Source: Pseudomonas marvdashtae (GTDB lineage Bacteria; Pseudomonadota; Gammaproteobacteria; Pseudomonadales; Pseudomonadaceae). Taken from it: a stretch of 64,000 nucleotides of DNA. Below, piece by piece: positions 9,024 to 17,826 of this stretch (the stretch's first letter is position 1; each line of letters starts with the position of its first letter). The stretch is from positions 3,006,001 to 3,070,000 of the forward strand of contig NZ_JABWQX020000001.1 of NCBI RefSeq assembly GCF_014268655.2, in the 5' to 3' direction. Under the pieces are notes generated by a model. It did no database searches and was not told where the DNA came from. It saw only the letters and a list, made by a program, of their open reading frames with translations. Both the position numbers and the translations under genes were made by a program.

Positions 9024-11192
9024 TCAGGGCGTCGGATCCACCTGCACCACGGGGATCCGTTGCGGGTCAGTGGCCGTCGCCTTGCTGCGCTTCTTGCGCT
9101 TGTTGATCAACGGCGGGCATTTGTTTTCGTTGTGCCAGGTCATCTGGCAGTCGAGGCAGTAATGGCATTCATTGGCGTTGATCCGGCCATCAGGGTGGAT
9201 CGCCTGGATCTCGCATTCCTTGGCGCACAGCTGGCAAGGGTTGCCGCATTCCTTGCGGCGCTTGAGCCAATCGAACAGTCGCAAACGGGTCGGCATCGCC
9301 AGGGCCGCGCCCAGCGGGCAGACGTAGCGGCAATAGACTTTGCGGGTGAACAGGTTGATGACCAGCAGCCCCGCCGCGTACGCGACGAACCACCACTGGC
9401 GGTCGAACTTGAGGGTGATGGCGGTCTTGAACGGCTCCACTTCGGCCAGCCGCTCGGCGCCGGACATCGATTCCAGCGAGACGCCGAACAGCACCAGCAA
9501 AATGATGTATTTGATCGCCCACAGCCGTTCATGGACGGCGAATGGCAGCTCGTATTGCGGCACCTTGAACTTGCGCGCCAGCTCGTTGATCAGCTCTTGC
9601 AGCGCGCCGAACGGGCAGAGCCAACCACAGAACACGCCGCGCCCCCAGAGCAGGATGCTGGCGGCGGTAAACACCCACAGGATGAAAATCAGCGGATCGC
9701 TGAGGAACAGCTCCCAACGGAAGTCTTCGAACAGGGCATGGATGAAGGTCAGCACGTTGACCACCGACAACTGCGCCAGCGCAAAGCCGCCCAGGAACAC
9801 CACGGTGAATGCCAGGTAAGCGCGACGCACCCAGTGCAGCAGCGCCGGCCGCCGGGCCAATGAGTCTTGGAAAAACAGGATCGCTGTCAGCACCAGCAAG
9901 GCCGCCCCGAGCGCCGAAATCTCGACGCTTTTCTGATACCAGAGGGTCAGCCACATCGGCCGGCTGGCCTCCTCGGCTGCCGCCAGTTGCTCGGGAGTGG
10001 GCAGCGGCCGTTCCAGGTAAGGCTCGGGCAGTTGGTAGCTCAACTCGAAACTGCTGAAGGTGCCGCTGACCGGCCCGGTCTGGCGACGCACCAGCAGCTC
10101 CAGGCTCCAAGGCGCGCCGGGGTCGAAACGGTGGGAGGCGCGGATAATGAAAATCGCCATTTCATCGAAGTCCGGCATGTCATCCATCGCCACGTCATTC
10201 AGGCGTTGGAAATCCAGGTCGCGAAAGCTGATGGTGTCGCCGGACTGGCGTAACTGCACGCGGTCGAAAATGCCGCCACGCACGTAGCCCGAACCCTTGA
10301 AGGAATAGCGACCGCTGCCCATCACCGCGATCGCCTGTTCGCCCGGTTTGAGTTCGGTCATCAACGTGCGGTACTGCGTCTCGCCCAGCAGGTTGCGGCC
10401 GATGGTGGGCGCGTTCAGGTGCGTGACGTAGAGGTCGATGAACGTGTCATTGACTTGCTCGCCGCTGGCGGTTTCAACCTGCTCGGCTTCGGTGCCTTTG
10501 AATGATGCATCGACCTGGCTACGAGTCAGGTGCAGGCGCCGGATCGCGCCGTTGCCGGTCAAGGTCGTCCAATCGGCAGGCTGGAAAATATCGCTACGCA
10601 CCCGCGCGGGGGCAAGGGCCAGCCCTGCATCACCCTTGACCAATCCCAGGGACACCGCCACGTCGTGGGCCGCGCGCATGATGACTTCGTTGACCACCAT
10701 GGCGGTCACGGTAGCGCCAGCGATGGCATCGACTGTCACCGCACTCGGATCGCTGGAATGCCCCACTACGACGCGCCGGTTGACGTTGATGCCGCTGTAG
10801 CGCGCGCTGAAGGCGTGGAGTTTTTCTTCAGCTATGCCGATCAGCAGGATCGGTTCATGGTGTTCCAACACGTAGGCGTCGAGAATCACCCCGGCGGGAT
10901 CGAGGATCACCTGTACGTTGATTGGCTTGCCGGAGTACGCCGGAATGTCCACCACATCCAGGCTCTGGAAGACGTAACCCAGGACCTTGCCGGCGGTGGA
11001 GAGCTTGCGAACCTTGAATGGGCCTTCGGGCCCGGAAGTCGAGTCGACCTGACCCAGGACGTGGTGGATGCGCTGTTGCTGGATGTCACCGTAGTCCTTG
11101 GCCTGGACGATTCCCGCAAACATCAGCAGTACAACAAACAGCCCGGGGAGCCAGGAGCGGGATGGGTGCAACATCACAAAGGGACGGGTCAT
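9024..11192 (-). CDS. nosR: NosR, membrane flavo-iron-sulfur protein needed for nos expression and NosZ turnover
   Basis: Polytopic inner-membrane protein that maintains NosZ activity by electron transfer and supports nosZ transcription. The 722-residue product has a signal/transmembrane start, a periplasmic FMN-binding domain with the flavin attachment segment AGATVTAM (about residue 155), and then several membrane helices. Polyferredoxin-type cysteine motifs CGWLCPFG and CRYVCPLG follow. Near the C terminus are two ferredoxin-like motifs, CGNPCQLCAKEC and CHYCLDCQ. It is the first gene of nosRZDFYL. A perfect ANR/DNR-type box lies 65-78 bases upstream of its ATG. Confidence 0.96.
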   Translation of the reverse strand: MTRPFVMLHPSRSWLPGLFVVLLMFAGIVQAKDYGDIQQQRIHHVLGQVDSTSGPEGPFKVRKLSTAGKVLGYVFQSLDVVDIPAYSGKPINVQVILDPAGVILDAYVLEHHEPILLIGIAEEKLHAFSARYSGINVNRRVVVGHSSDPSAVTVDAIAGATVTAMVVNEVIMRAAHDVAVSLGLVKGDAGLALAPARVRSDIFQPADWTTLTGNGAIRRLHLTRSQVDASFKGTEAEQVETASGEQVNDTFIDLYVTHLNAPTIGRNLLGETQYRTLMTELKPGEQAIAVMGSGRYSFKGSGYVRGGIFDRVQLRQSGDTISFRDLDFQRLNDVAMDDMPDFDEMAIFIIRASHRFDPGAPWSLELLVRRQTGPVSGTFSSFELSYQLPEPYLERPLPTPEQLAAAEEASRPMWLTLWYQKSVEISALGAALLVLTAILFFQDSLARRPALLHWVRRAYLAFTVVFLGGFALAQLSVVNVLTFIHALFEDFRWELFLSDPLIFILWVFTAASILLWGRGVFCGWLCPFGALQELINELARKFKVPQYELPFAVHERLWAIKYIILLVLFGVSLESMSGAERLAEVEPFKTAITLKFDRQWWFVAYAAGLLVINLFTRKVYCRYVCPLGAALAMPTRLRLFDWLKRRKECGNPCQLCAKECEIQAIHPDGRINANECHYCLDCQMTWHNENKCPPLINKRKKRSKATATDPQRIPVVQVDPTP

Positions 11193-11256
11193 GAGCGCCA
11201 GGGCTTGAAGACAGGATCTTGGCGATCATTGTGGGGGCCGTCCCTTGCCTGGGCCC

Positions 11257-11270
11257 TTGATTGAAATCAA
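11257..11270. promoter_or_regulatory. ANR/DNR (FNR-family) binding box upstream of nosR
   Basis: TTGATTGAAATCAA is a perfect match to TTGAT-N4-ATCAA, the consensus of the oxygen- and NO-responsive regulators ANR and DNR. Placed at -41.5, it predicts a nosR transcript start near 11222, with CACAAT as a reasonable -10 around 11230. It lies in the gap between divergent nosR and the uvrA-like gene, centred 64 bases before the latter's ATG, so it could act on both. Confidence 0.9.
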
Positions 11271-11327
11271 CTTGCGGCGGTTATCATTGCTCCACCGCAT
11301 TGCACCGACGCACACAAGGAACGCTCA

Positions 11328-13985
11328 ATGCCCGCTCGCACCAGCCCCGAATCAACCGCTTCATTGCCTGCAAGTACCGGGTTCGTCCGGGTGCGAGGCG
11401 CCCGCGAACACAACCTCAAGAATGTCGACGTCGACATCCCTCGCGATGCACTCGTGGTGTTCACCGGCGTGTCGGGTTCCGGCAAGTCGTCACTGGCTTT
11501 CTCCACGCTTTATGCCGAAGCCCAGCGGCGCTATTTCGAATCGGTCGCGCCCTACGCGCGGCGCCTGATCGACCAGGTGGGCGTGCCGGACGTGGACAGC
11601 ATCGAAGGCCTGCCGCCAGCGGTGGCCTTGCAGCAGCAACGCGGCACGCCCAGCGCGCGCTCCTCGGTGGGCAGCGTCACCACCTTGTCGAGCCTGATCC
11701 GCATGCTCTATTCCCGCGCCGGCAGCTACCCGGCCGACCAGCCGATGCTGTATGCCGAAGACTTCTCGCCCAACACGCCGCAGGGTGCTTGCGCGCAATG
11801 CCACGGCTTGGGACGGGTCTATGAGGTGACCGAAGCGTCCATGGTGCCCGATCCTTCGTTGACCATCCGCGAACGCGCGGTGGCGGCCTGGCCGATGGCG
11901 TGGCAAGGCCAGAACCTGCGGGATATCCTGGTGACCCTGGGTTATGACGTCGATATTCCCTGGCGCGACCTGCCAAAGAAACAGCGCGACTGGATCCTGT
12001 TCACCGAAGAAACGCCGACCGTCCCGGTGTACGCCGGGCTCACCCCGGCCCAGACCCGCGAAGCGCTCAAGCGCAAGCTCGAACCCAGCTACCAGGGCAC
12101 CTTCAGCGGCGCCCGGCGCTACCTGCTGCACACCTTCATGCATTCGCAAAGCGCCCAGATGCGCAAGCGCGTGGCCCAATACATGCGCGCCAGCCCCTGC
12201 CCGGTGTGCGAGGGCAAACGCCTCAAGCGCCAGGCACTGACGGTGACGTTCGCCGGCCTGGACATCGCCGAACTGTCGCACCTGCCATTGCTGGAATTGG
12301 CCGAAGTGCTCAAGGGTGTCGCCGCGCCCGACTACCTGCGTCAGCCTGAAGAACCCAGCGACGTCCTCAGCCACCGCCAGACCCGTGAAGCCCGCGAGCA
12401 ACGTGCCGCCCGGGGCGAAAATCCCCACGCGGGCGGACCGGACGCGCGCCACACACCCAACCTGTCCCTGGAAAAACGCCTGGCCGCCCAGCGCATCGCC
12501 GCCGAGCTGTTGGAGCGGATCACCACGCTGATCGACCTCGGCCTCGGCTACCTGGCCTTGGAGCGCAGCACGCCGACGCTGTCCTCCGGTGAACTGCAGC
12601 GCCTGCGCCTGGCCACCCAGCTCAACTCCCAGTTGTTCGGGGTGATCTACGTGCTGGATGAACCCTCCGCCGGCTTGCACCCAGCCGACAGCGAAGCGTT
12701 GTTCGGCGCCTTGCAGCGCCTGAAGGCGGCGGGCAATTCGGTGTTCGTGGTCGAGCACGACCTGGACACCATGCGCCGCGCCGACTGGCTCATCGACGTC
12801 GGTCCCGATGCGGGTGAGCAAGGCGGAAAAATCCTCTACAGCGGGCCACCTGAAGGCCTTGGCCAAGTGCCTGAGTCCCGGACCCGCGCCTATCTTTTCT
12901 CGGACAGCCTTGCCGCCGCGCGCCCCCCGCGTGAACCCAAGGGCTGGTTGCGCCTTGAAGGCATCACCCGCAACAACCTCGAGAACCTGAGCGCGGCCTT
13001 TCCCCTCGGCTGTTTCACGGCGGTGACCGGCATTTCGGGCTCAGGTAAATCCAGCCTCGTCAGCCAGGCCTTGCTTGACCTGATAGGCGCTCACCTGGGC
13101 CAGGCCGGCCCCACCGCCGAGACCGATGAACAAAGCCTGGAAGACGAACCCGTGCAAACCAGTGGCGGCCATGTCACCGCCGGGCTCGATGCGATCAAGC
13201 GACTGGTGCAGGTCGACCAGAAACCCATCGGCCGCACGCCTCGCTCCAACCTCGCCACCTACACCGGACTGTTCGACTACGTGCGCAAACTCTTCGCCGC
13301 TACCGAACAGGCAACAGCGCTGGGATTCGATGCCGGACGGTTTTCGTTCAACGTCGCCAAAGGCCGCTGCGAAACCTGTGAAGGCGAAGGTTTCGTCAGC
13401 GTGGAATTGTTGTTCATGCCAAGCGTGTACGCCCCCTGCCCTACGTGCCATGGCGCCCGCTACAACCCGCAGACCCTGGAGGTGATCTGGCAGGGCTTGA
13501 ACATCGCCCAAGTGCTGCAACTGACCGTGGACCAGGCGCTCGAGGTCTTCGCCGGCCAAGCATCGGCGCGGCGCTCGTTGCAAGTGCTGCATGACATTGG
13601 CCTGGGCTATCTGCGCCTCGGCCAACCGGCCACCGAACTGTCTGGCGGCGAGGCCCAGCGGATCAAACTGGCAACGGAACTGCAACGCAAGGCCCGGGGC
13701 GCGACGCTATATGTGCTGGACGAGCCCACCAACGGCTTGCATCCCCAGGACGTCGATCGCTTGCTGGTGCAATTGAACCGTCTGGTGGACGAAGGCCACA
13801 GCGTGGTGGTGGTCGAGCATGACATGCGCGTCGTGGCCCAGAGCGACTGGGTCATCGACATCGGCCCGGGTGCGGGGACGCAAGGTGGCAAAGTCGTGGT
13901 CTGCGGCACACCGGAGGCGGTCGCGGCGTGTCGGGAAAGCCGCACGGCACCGTTTCTGGCGAGGGCTTTGCAGCCGAAACACTGA
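11328..13985 (+). CDS. UvrA-like ABC ATPase (UvrA2 type)
   Basis: DNA-binding ABC ATPase related to excinuclease subunit UvrA. It has two nucleotide-binding halves in 885 residues: Walker [13 protein letters not shown] (about 45) and [12 protein letters not shown] (about 567). The signature motifs are [12 protein letters not shown] (variant) and [12 protein letters not shown] (canonical), each followed by a VLDEP Walker B. Zinc-finger cysteines include CAQCHG, CPVCEG and the pair CETCEGEG...CPTCHG. It is shorter than housekeeping UvrA (about 940), which together with the altered first signature suggests the UvrA2 class linked to DNA damage or drug tolerance. AAGGAA precedes the start. It is divergent from nosR and shares its regulatory gap. 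Confidence 0.85.
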   Translation: MPARTSPESTASLPASTGFVRVRGAREHNLKNVDVDIPRDALVVFTGVSGSGKSSLAFSTLYAEAQRRYFESVAPYARRLIDQVGVPDVDSIEGLPPAVALQQQRGTPSARSSVGSVTTLSSLIRMLYSRAGSYPADQPMLYAEDFSPNTPQGACAQCHGLGRVYEVTEASMVPDPSLTIRERAVAAWPMAWQGQNLRDILVTLGYDVDIPWRDLPKKQRDWILFTEETPTVPVYAGLTPAQTREALKRKLEPSYQGTFSGARRYLLHTFMHSQSAQMRKRVAQYMRASPCPVCEGKRLKRQALTVTFAGLDIAELSHLPLLELAEVLKGVAAPDYLRQPEEPSDVLSHRQTREAREQRAARGENPHAGGPDARHTPNLSLEKRLAAQRIAAELLERITTLIDLGLGYLALERSTPTLSSGELQRLRLATQLNSQLFGVIYVLDEPSAGLHPADSEALFGALQRLKAAGNSVFVVEHDLDTMRRADWLIDVGPDAGEQGGKILYSGPPEGLGQVPESRTRAYLFSDSLAAARPPREPKGWLRLEGITRNNLENLSAAFPLGCFTAVTGISGSGKSSLVSQALLDLIGAHLGQAGPTAETDEQSLEDEPVQTSGGHVTAGLDAIKRLVQVDQKPIGRTPRSNLATYTGLFDYVRKLFAATEQATALGFDAGRFSFNVAKGRCETCEGEGFVSVELLFMPSVYAPCPTCHGARYNPQTLEVIWQGLNIAQVLQLTVDQALEVFAGQASARRSLQVLHDIGLGYLRLGQPATELSGGEAQRIKLATELQRKARGATLYVLDEPTNGLHPQDVDRLLVQLNRLVDEGHSVVVVEHDMRVVAQSDWVIDIGPGAGTQGGKVVVCGTPEAVAACRESRTAPFLARALQPKH

Positions 13986-14023
13986 ACCGTGGCGAGGGAG
14001 CGGCCGCCGCGTCTTCGGCGCTG

Positions 14024-14254
14024 CGCTGTCGCGCAGGGAACTGGAGCGACGTCTACGAGATGTCGGTTTTTTGATCGTTCCCACGCTCTGCGTGGGAATG
14101 CATCCCGTGACGCTCTGCGTCACCCGCCAGAAGCGGAACGCGGAGCGTCCCTGGCGACATTCCCACGCAGGAGCGCGGGAACGATCGGTATGTATTTTTA
14201 GCCTTAAAAATCAGTTGGTTGTAATTTGTTCCATGAGAGCTTGCTCCCGCTGGG
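14024..14254. repeat. 231-bp dispersed repeat, copy A
   Basis: The gap 13986-14254 holds no gene. A block of 231 bases starting CGCTGTCGCGCAGGGAACTG is almost identical to 32738-32968. Its core 14073-14186 is the palindromic-ended element also found at 3165-3279. The right boundary is a REP half-site (GAGCTTGCTCCCGCTGGG) that ends immediately before the hemN stop codon. The two copies differ by only about a dozen bases, implying recent duplication or conversion. Confidence 0.85.
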
Positions 14255-15643
14255 TCAAACCGTGCGCGAATACTGCACCGTCTGCTCTCCCGCCAGGTAC
14301 GCATCGAACGCCATGGCCACGTTGCGCATCATCAGTTGCCCCTGGGGCAACAACACCAGCGAGTCCTCATGGATCTCCAATAATCCATCGCCCACCAACT
14401 CCTGGAGCCGCTCCAGCGCGTCAGCGAAGTACTCGGCAAAGTGGATGCCATGACCCGCTTCGATCCGACCGAAATCAATCCGTCCGTGGCACATCAATTC
14501 GCTGATCACTTCGCGCCGCAAGCGGTCGTCATCGCTCAGGTGGTAGCCCCGTTGCACTGGCAACAAGCCCTGGTCCAGCCACGCGTAGTATTGGGAAAGC
14601 TCCTTGACGTTCTGGTTGTAGCTGTCACCGACCTTGCCGATTGAAGACACGCCCAGGCCAATCAGGTCGCAGTCGGCATGGGTGGAATAGCCCTGAAAAT
14701 TACGCTGCAAGGTCCCCCGGGAACGGGCACGTACCAGCTCGTCGTCCGGCAAGGCGAAGTGATCCATGCCGATGTAGACGTAACCGGCCGCGGTCAGCCG
14801 GTTAATGGTCAGTTCCAGCAGCTCCAGCTTACGTTCGGGTGGCGGCATGTCTTCGGGCCGGATCATCCGTTGCGCCCTCACCCGTTGCGGCAGGTGCGCG
14901 TAGCTGTACGCGGCGATCCGGTCAGGGCGCAAGGCGATGATTTTGCCCAAGGTGACATCGAAACTGGCCAGGGTTTGCAGCGGCAGGCCGTAGATCAGAT
15001 CGACGCTGATCGACTTGAATCGAGCCAGCCGGGCCGCCTCTACCAGCTCGGTGACCTGGGCTTCGCTTTGCACCCGATTGACCGCGGCCTGCACTTGCGC
15101 ATCGAAATCCTGGATGCCGAAGCTCAGGCGGTTGAAGCCAAGGCGACGCAAGCCTTGGATCTGTTCGGCATCTACCGTGCGGGGATCGACCTCGATGGAA
15201 AACTCATGGTCGTCACTGTCGTCCATGTCGAATGACTGGTGCAGGCAGTCCATCAGGTCAGCCAGTTGTTCATGGGTCAGGTAAGTCGGCGTGCCTCCGC
15301 CCAGGTGCAGTTGGGTCAACTTGCGCGAGCGCTCGAACAAGGCGGCTTGCAAGGCGATCTCGCGCTTGAGGTACGTCAGATACTCGACGGCGCGATGGGT
15401 CTTGCGCGTGATGATCTTGTTGCAGGCGCAGTAGTAGCAAAGGCTCTGGCAGAACGGGATATGGATATACACCGAGAGCGGCTTGGGTACCTGCGCCAGG
15501 TGGCTGCGCCCGGCCGCCTGGCGGTATTCATCCAGGGCGAACGCTTGGTGAAATTGCGGCGCGGTGGGATAGGACGTATAGCGTGGCCCCGGGCGATCAT
15601 ATTTTTCGACCAGGGCGCGATTGAAACCGGTGGCTGCGTTCAT
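14255..15643 (-). CDS. hemN: HemN, oxygen-independent coproporphyrinogen III oxidase
   Basis: Radical-SAM enzyme that decarboxylates two propionates of coproporphyrinogen III without oxygen, supplying heme under the anaerobic conditions in which nir and nos work. The 462-residue protein has the SAM-cluster motif C65-QSL-C69-YY-C72-A-C74 preceded by IHIPF, and the LGGGTPTYL glycine motif. Other family marks are RPGPRYTSYPTAPQF at the N terminus and the C-terminal SELMCHGRID. The length is typical. The start overlaps the stop of the upstream paralogue by four bases (ATGA), making a two-gene operon. The stop codon abuts dispersed repeat copy A. Confidence 0.95.
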   Translation of the reverse strand: MNAATGFNRALVEKYDRPGPRYTSYPTAPQFHQAFALDEYRQAAGRSHLAQVPKPLSVYIHIPFCQSLCYYCACNKIITRKTHRAVEYLTYLKREIALQAALFERSRKLTQLHLGGGTPTYLTHEQLADLMDCLHQSFDMDDSDDHEFSIEVDPRTVDAEQIQGLRRLGFNRLSFGIQDFDAQVQAAVNRVQSEAQVTELVEAARLARFKSISVDLIYGLPLQTLASFDVTLGKIIALRPDRIAAYSYAHLPQRVRAQRMIRPEDMPPPERKLELLELTINRLTAAGYVYIGMDHFALPDDELVRARSRGTLQRNFQGYSTHADCDLIGLGVSSIGKVGDSYNQNVKELSQYYAWLDQGLLPVQRGYHLSDDDRLRREVISELMCHGRIDFGRIEAGHGIHFAEYFADALERLQELVGDGLLEIHEDSLVLLPQGQLMMRNVAMAFDAYLAGEQTVQYSRTV

Positions 15644-16995
15644 GAAGGGTTCAACTTTTCAAAATAGTGTAGGCCCGCGCCCGCAGCTTCCGGGTCGAAC
15701 AGGTTGCAGATCGCGTCTACGCTCAGGCGCCCAGCGGGCAGGATGCCGATGAAACGGCTCGACAGCTCGATCAATCCCTGAACGTGCAACTGTTCCAACA
15801 AAGGCCAGACGCCTGCGAAATACTCGCGAAACACCAGGCCGAAACGCCTTTCAACCGCTGGGATATCCAGCTCCAGGTCACACGACAACTGCTCGGTGAC
15901 CGTGGCCCCGATCAAGTCCTGCGCCTCACAACGCCAGCCACGGCACACGGGTAATTGCCCGGCATCGAGTTGCTGGCAGTACTGGAGCAGGTCGTCGGTG
16001 TTCTGCACGTACAGGTGCTCGATCTGGGTGATGGCCGACAAGCCGAAACCCACATGATCGCAGCAACCGTGACGGGTGAAACCCTGGCAGTTGCGATGCA
16101 GGCGCCCATGTTCCTGGGCGACCGCTAGGTCATCGTCAGCCCGGACAAACTGCCCCAGGCCGATGTAGTGGTAACCGGCCTCGAGCAGCTGTTCGCAGCA
16201 GCTGCGACGCATCGCGCCCTTGTCGGTCTCGCTGCAAAAGGCTCCGACCTCTGAGGCGTTCTTGGAACGGTAGCGATAAGGCGCGCGGGCGTAATCGAAG
16301 ACGTACAGGCGATCCGGTTCCAGCTCGATCAATGTGGCCAGTTTCTGGGCGAAACTTTGGGGAGTCTGCCAGGCATGACCGTAGCCCAAGTCAATGCTGA
16401 TCGAGCGAAAACCAAAGGTCCGCGCCGCATCGATCAGCGAGTGAATCGGGGCTGGGTTCTGGTAGCAATCGACGGACAACTCGCTGTCGCGCCCGATGTC
16501 CGGAACGCCGATGCTGACATGGGTGAAACCCTGGTCGCGGATCAGCCCCATGGTCGACCAGTCGGTATGGTGCAAGTCGACTTCGATGCTGTGGTCACCG
16601 CTTTCGCAGAAATCGAAACGCTTGCGCAGGTCGCTCATCAACCTTTGCAGGTGCGTAATCACCGGCGTTCCGCCGGTCAGGCAGAACTGCTCGACCCGCC
16701 GCCCCGAGCCCAGGTGACAGGCAACCAGGCCCATCTCATAGGTCAGGCGTTGCAGATAGCCGTCGATTTCCCCACATCGGCACACGCTGGCCAGGGTCGA
16801 GCAGGAGGCCAACCTCAAGCGCGACGGCAAATGCACCGTCAGCGACAGGGGCCGGCGCTTTTGCCGACTGGAGCGTAACCCCCTGAGCAGGTCGAGCGAG
16901 CCGATGCCAGGGTGGAATTTACGCGCACCGATCGGGCAATCCGCCTGCGCAACCGCTGGCGCAGACTCATCGAGGGTATGAAACAGGTCGAACAT
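15640..16995 (-). CDS. HemN paralogue lacking the radical-SAM cysteines
   Basis: A 451-residue relative of the neighbouring HemN, alignable along most of its length: VHLPSRLRLA against IHIPFCQSLC, LTGGTPVIT against LGGGTPTYL, SIEVDLHHT against SIEVDPRT. The three iron-sulfur-binding cysteines of HemN are replaced by Arg59, Ala63 and Ser66, and the N-terminal YTSYPTAP segment is missing. Canonical radical-SAM catalysis therefore looks impossible. I start at 16995 because GGAG lies seven bases upstream and the predicted transcript start (about 17017, from the ANR box) falls after the longer alternative at 17022. It overlaps hemN. A structural, heme-carrying or regulatory partner of HemN is possible; function unknown. 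Confidence 0.8.
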   Translation of the reverse strand: MFDLFHTLDESAPAVAQADCPIGARKFHPGIGSLDLLRGLRSSRQKRRPLSLTVHLPSRLRLASCSTLASVCRCGEIDGYLQRLTYEMGLVACHLGSGRRVEQFCLTGGTPVITHLQRLMSDLRKRFDFCESGDHSIEVDLHHTDWSTMGLIRDQGFTHVSIGVPDIGRDSELSVDCYQNPAPIHSLIDAARTFGFRSISIDLGYGHAWQTPQSFAQKLATLIELEPDRLYVFDYARAPYRYRSKNASEVGAFCSETDKGAMRRSCCEQLLEAGYHYIGLGQFVRADDDLAVAQEHGRLHRNCQGFTRHGCCDHVGFGLSAITQIEHLYVQNTDDLLQYCQQLDAGQLPVCRGWRCEAQDLIGATVTEQLSCDLELDIPAVERRFGLVFREYFAGVWPLLEQLHVQGLIELSSRFIGILPAGRLSVDAICNLFDPEAAGAGLHYFEKLNPS

Positions 16996-17051
16996 GACGA
17001 TCTCCGAGTGGCTGCGCGACAACAGTGTCAGGCTTATCCCACGCGGCCACC

Positions 17052-17065
17052 TTGACCTGTATCAA
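17052..17065. promoter_or_regulatory. ANR/DNR box upstream of the hemN operon
   Basis: TTGACCTGTATCAA (TTGATACAGGTCAA on the minus strand) matches TTGAT-N4-ATCAA with one change. It is centred 63 bases before the start of the HemN paralogue. This position fits activation of the paralogue-hemN transcript under low oxygen. Confidence 0.8.
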
Positions 17066-17079
17066 GCGCCCTGCTCGCT

Positions 17080-17523
17080 CTACCCATTGAGGTAAAACAT
17101 GCCCTTGGCCAACAGCACGATCGCGACCAGATGCAAGAAGACGCTGGCATGGATGAATCGGACGTAACCGGCCTTCATGCGCCCGCTTCGAAACAGCCAC
17201 ATCGCCCAGAGGAAATGCCCCAGCACACTGGCCGCCAGGAGGATCTTCAACCCAAGCAACACGCCAAACGACGATTGCAATGGCGACGCCAGCACCGCCC
17301 GGTAACGCAGCCAGACCATTGCCACGCCCGCGCCGAACAACACCAGCAATACCCAGGGCATCAATTGTCGGGCACGCCGGCTGATGCCCTGCTCAAGCAG
17401 AACCATCACTTTGGTGGGCAGTTGTTGGCGGATGCTTTCCAGGAACAGCACCTCGAAGAACACCGTGCCAATGAAGATCAGCGCGGCGAACAGGTGCAAG
17501 GTCAGAAACAGCAGATACGTCAT
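17080..17523 (-). CDS. Small four-helix membrane protein (CopD/DUF2269-like)
   Basis: A 147-residue integral membrane protein with about four hydrophobic helices (residues 4-24, 50-70, 80-105 and 122-143 roughly) and histidines at or in the helices (TLHLFAAL, LGHFLWAM, FIHASVFLHLV). Such helix-embedded histidines recall CopD/DUF2269-type proteins that bind heme or copper; I cannot assign a reaction. The ATG at 17523 follows GGGGAG and is preferred over a GTG six codons upstream. A perfect ANR/DNR-type box 68-81 bases upstream, and hemN next door, suggest a role in low-oxygen respiration or metal/heme handling. Confidence 0.7.
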   Translation of the reverse strand: MTYLLFLTLHLFAALIFIGTVFFEVLFLESIRQQLPTKVMVLLEQGISRRARQLMPWVLLVLFGAGVAMVWLRYRAVLASPLQSSFGVLLGLKILLAASVLGHFLWAMWLFRSGRMKAGYVRFIHASVFLHLVAIVLLAKGMFYLNG

Positions 17524-17590
17524 GAGGCTCCCCGGCGGCACTTGGGGCGCTGCCTTTATCCAAGGCTAACGCCGGTCGAGCATGGGGAGG

Positions 17591-17604
17591 TTGATGCCAA
17601 TCAA
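17591..17604. promoter_or_regulatory. ANR/DNR box upstream of the small membrane protein
   Basis: TTGATGCCAATCAA is a perfect TTGAT-N4-ATCAA match, centred about 74 bases before the ATG at 17523, a suitable class II position. The remainder of the gap, 17605-17826, contains no gene. It has a TTGACA hexamer at 17710-17715 that could be a -35 for the epimerase, but no convincing -10 follows. Confidence 0.85.
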
Positions 17605-17826
17605 GGAAAGCACGGGCTCATCCATTCCACCGTTGATCGTCAAAAAGCGTCAACAAAACGTTACACATCGGCAGGATCGAGACAACCGCCGATCAGATCA
17701 TCCAGTTTTTTGACACTTCGCCGATGTGCGGTCACAACTTTTTCGCTCCGCTGGGTCTTAACACCGAGGTCGCTGATGGAATATTGGCAGCCAATGAGGT
17801 TTTGAGCCTGATACGGAGATAAGTCC

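Noticed and set aside
11490..12866. A 458-codon frame antisense to the uvrA-like gene
   Set aside because: No start context or domain; the sense frame has two complete ATPase halves.
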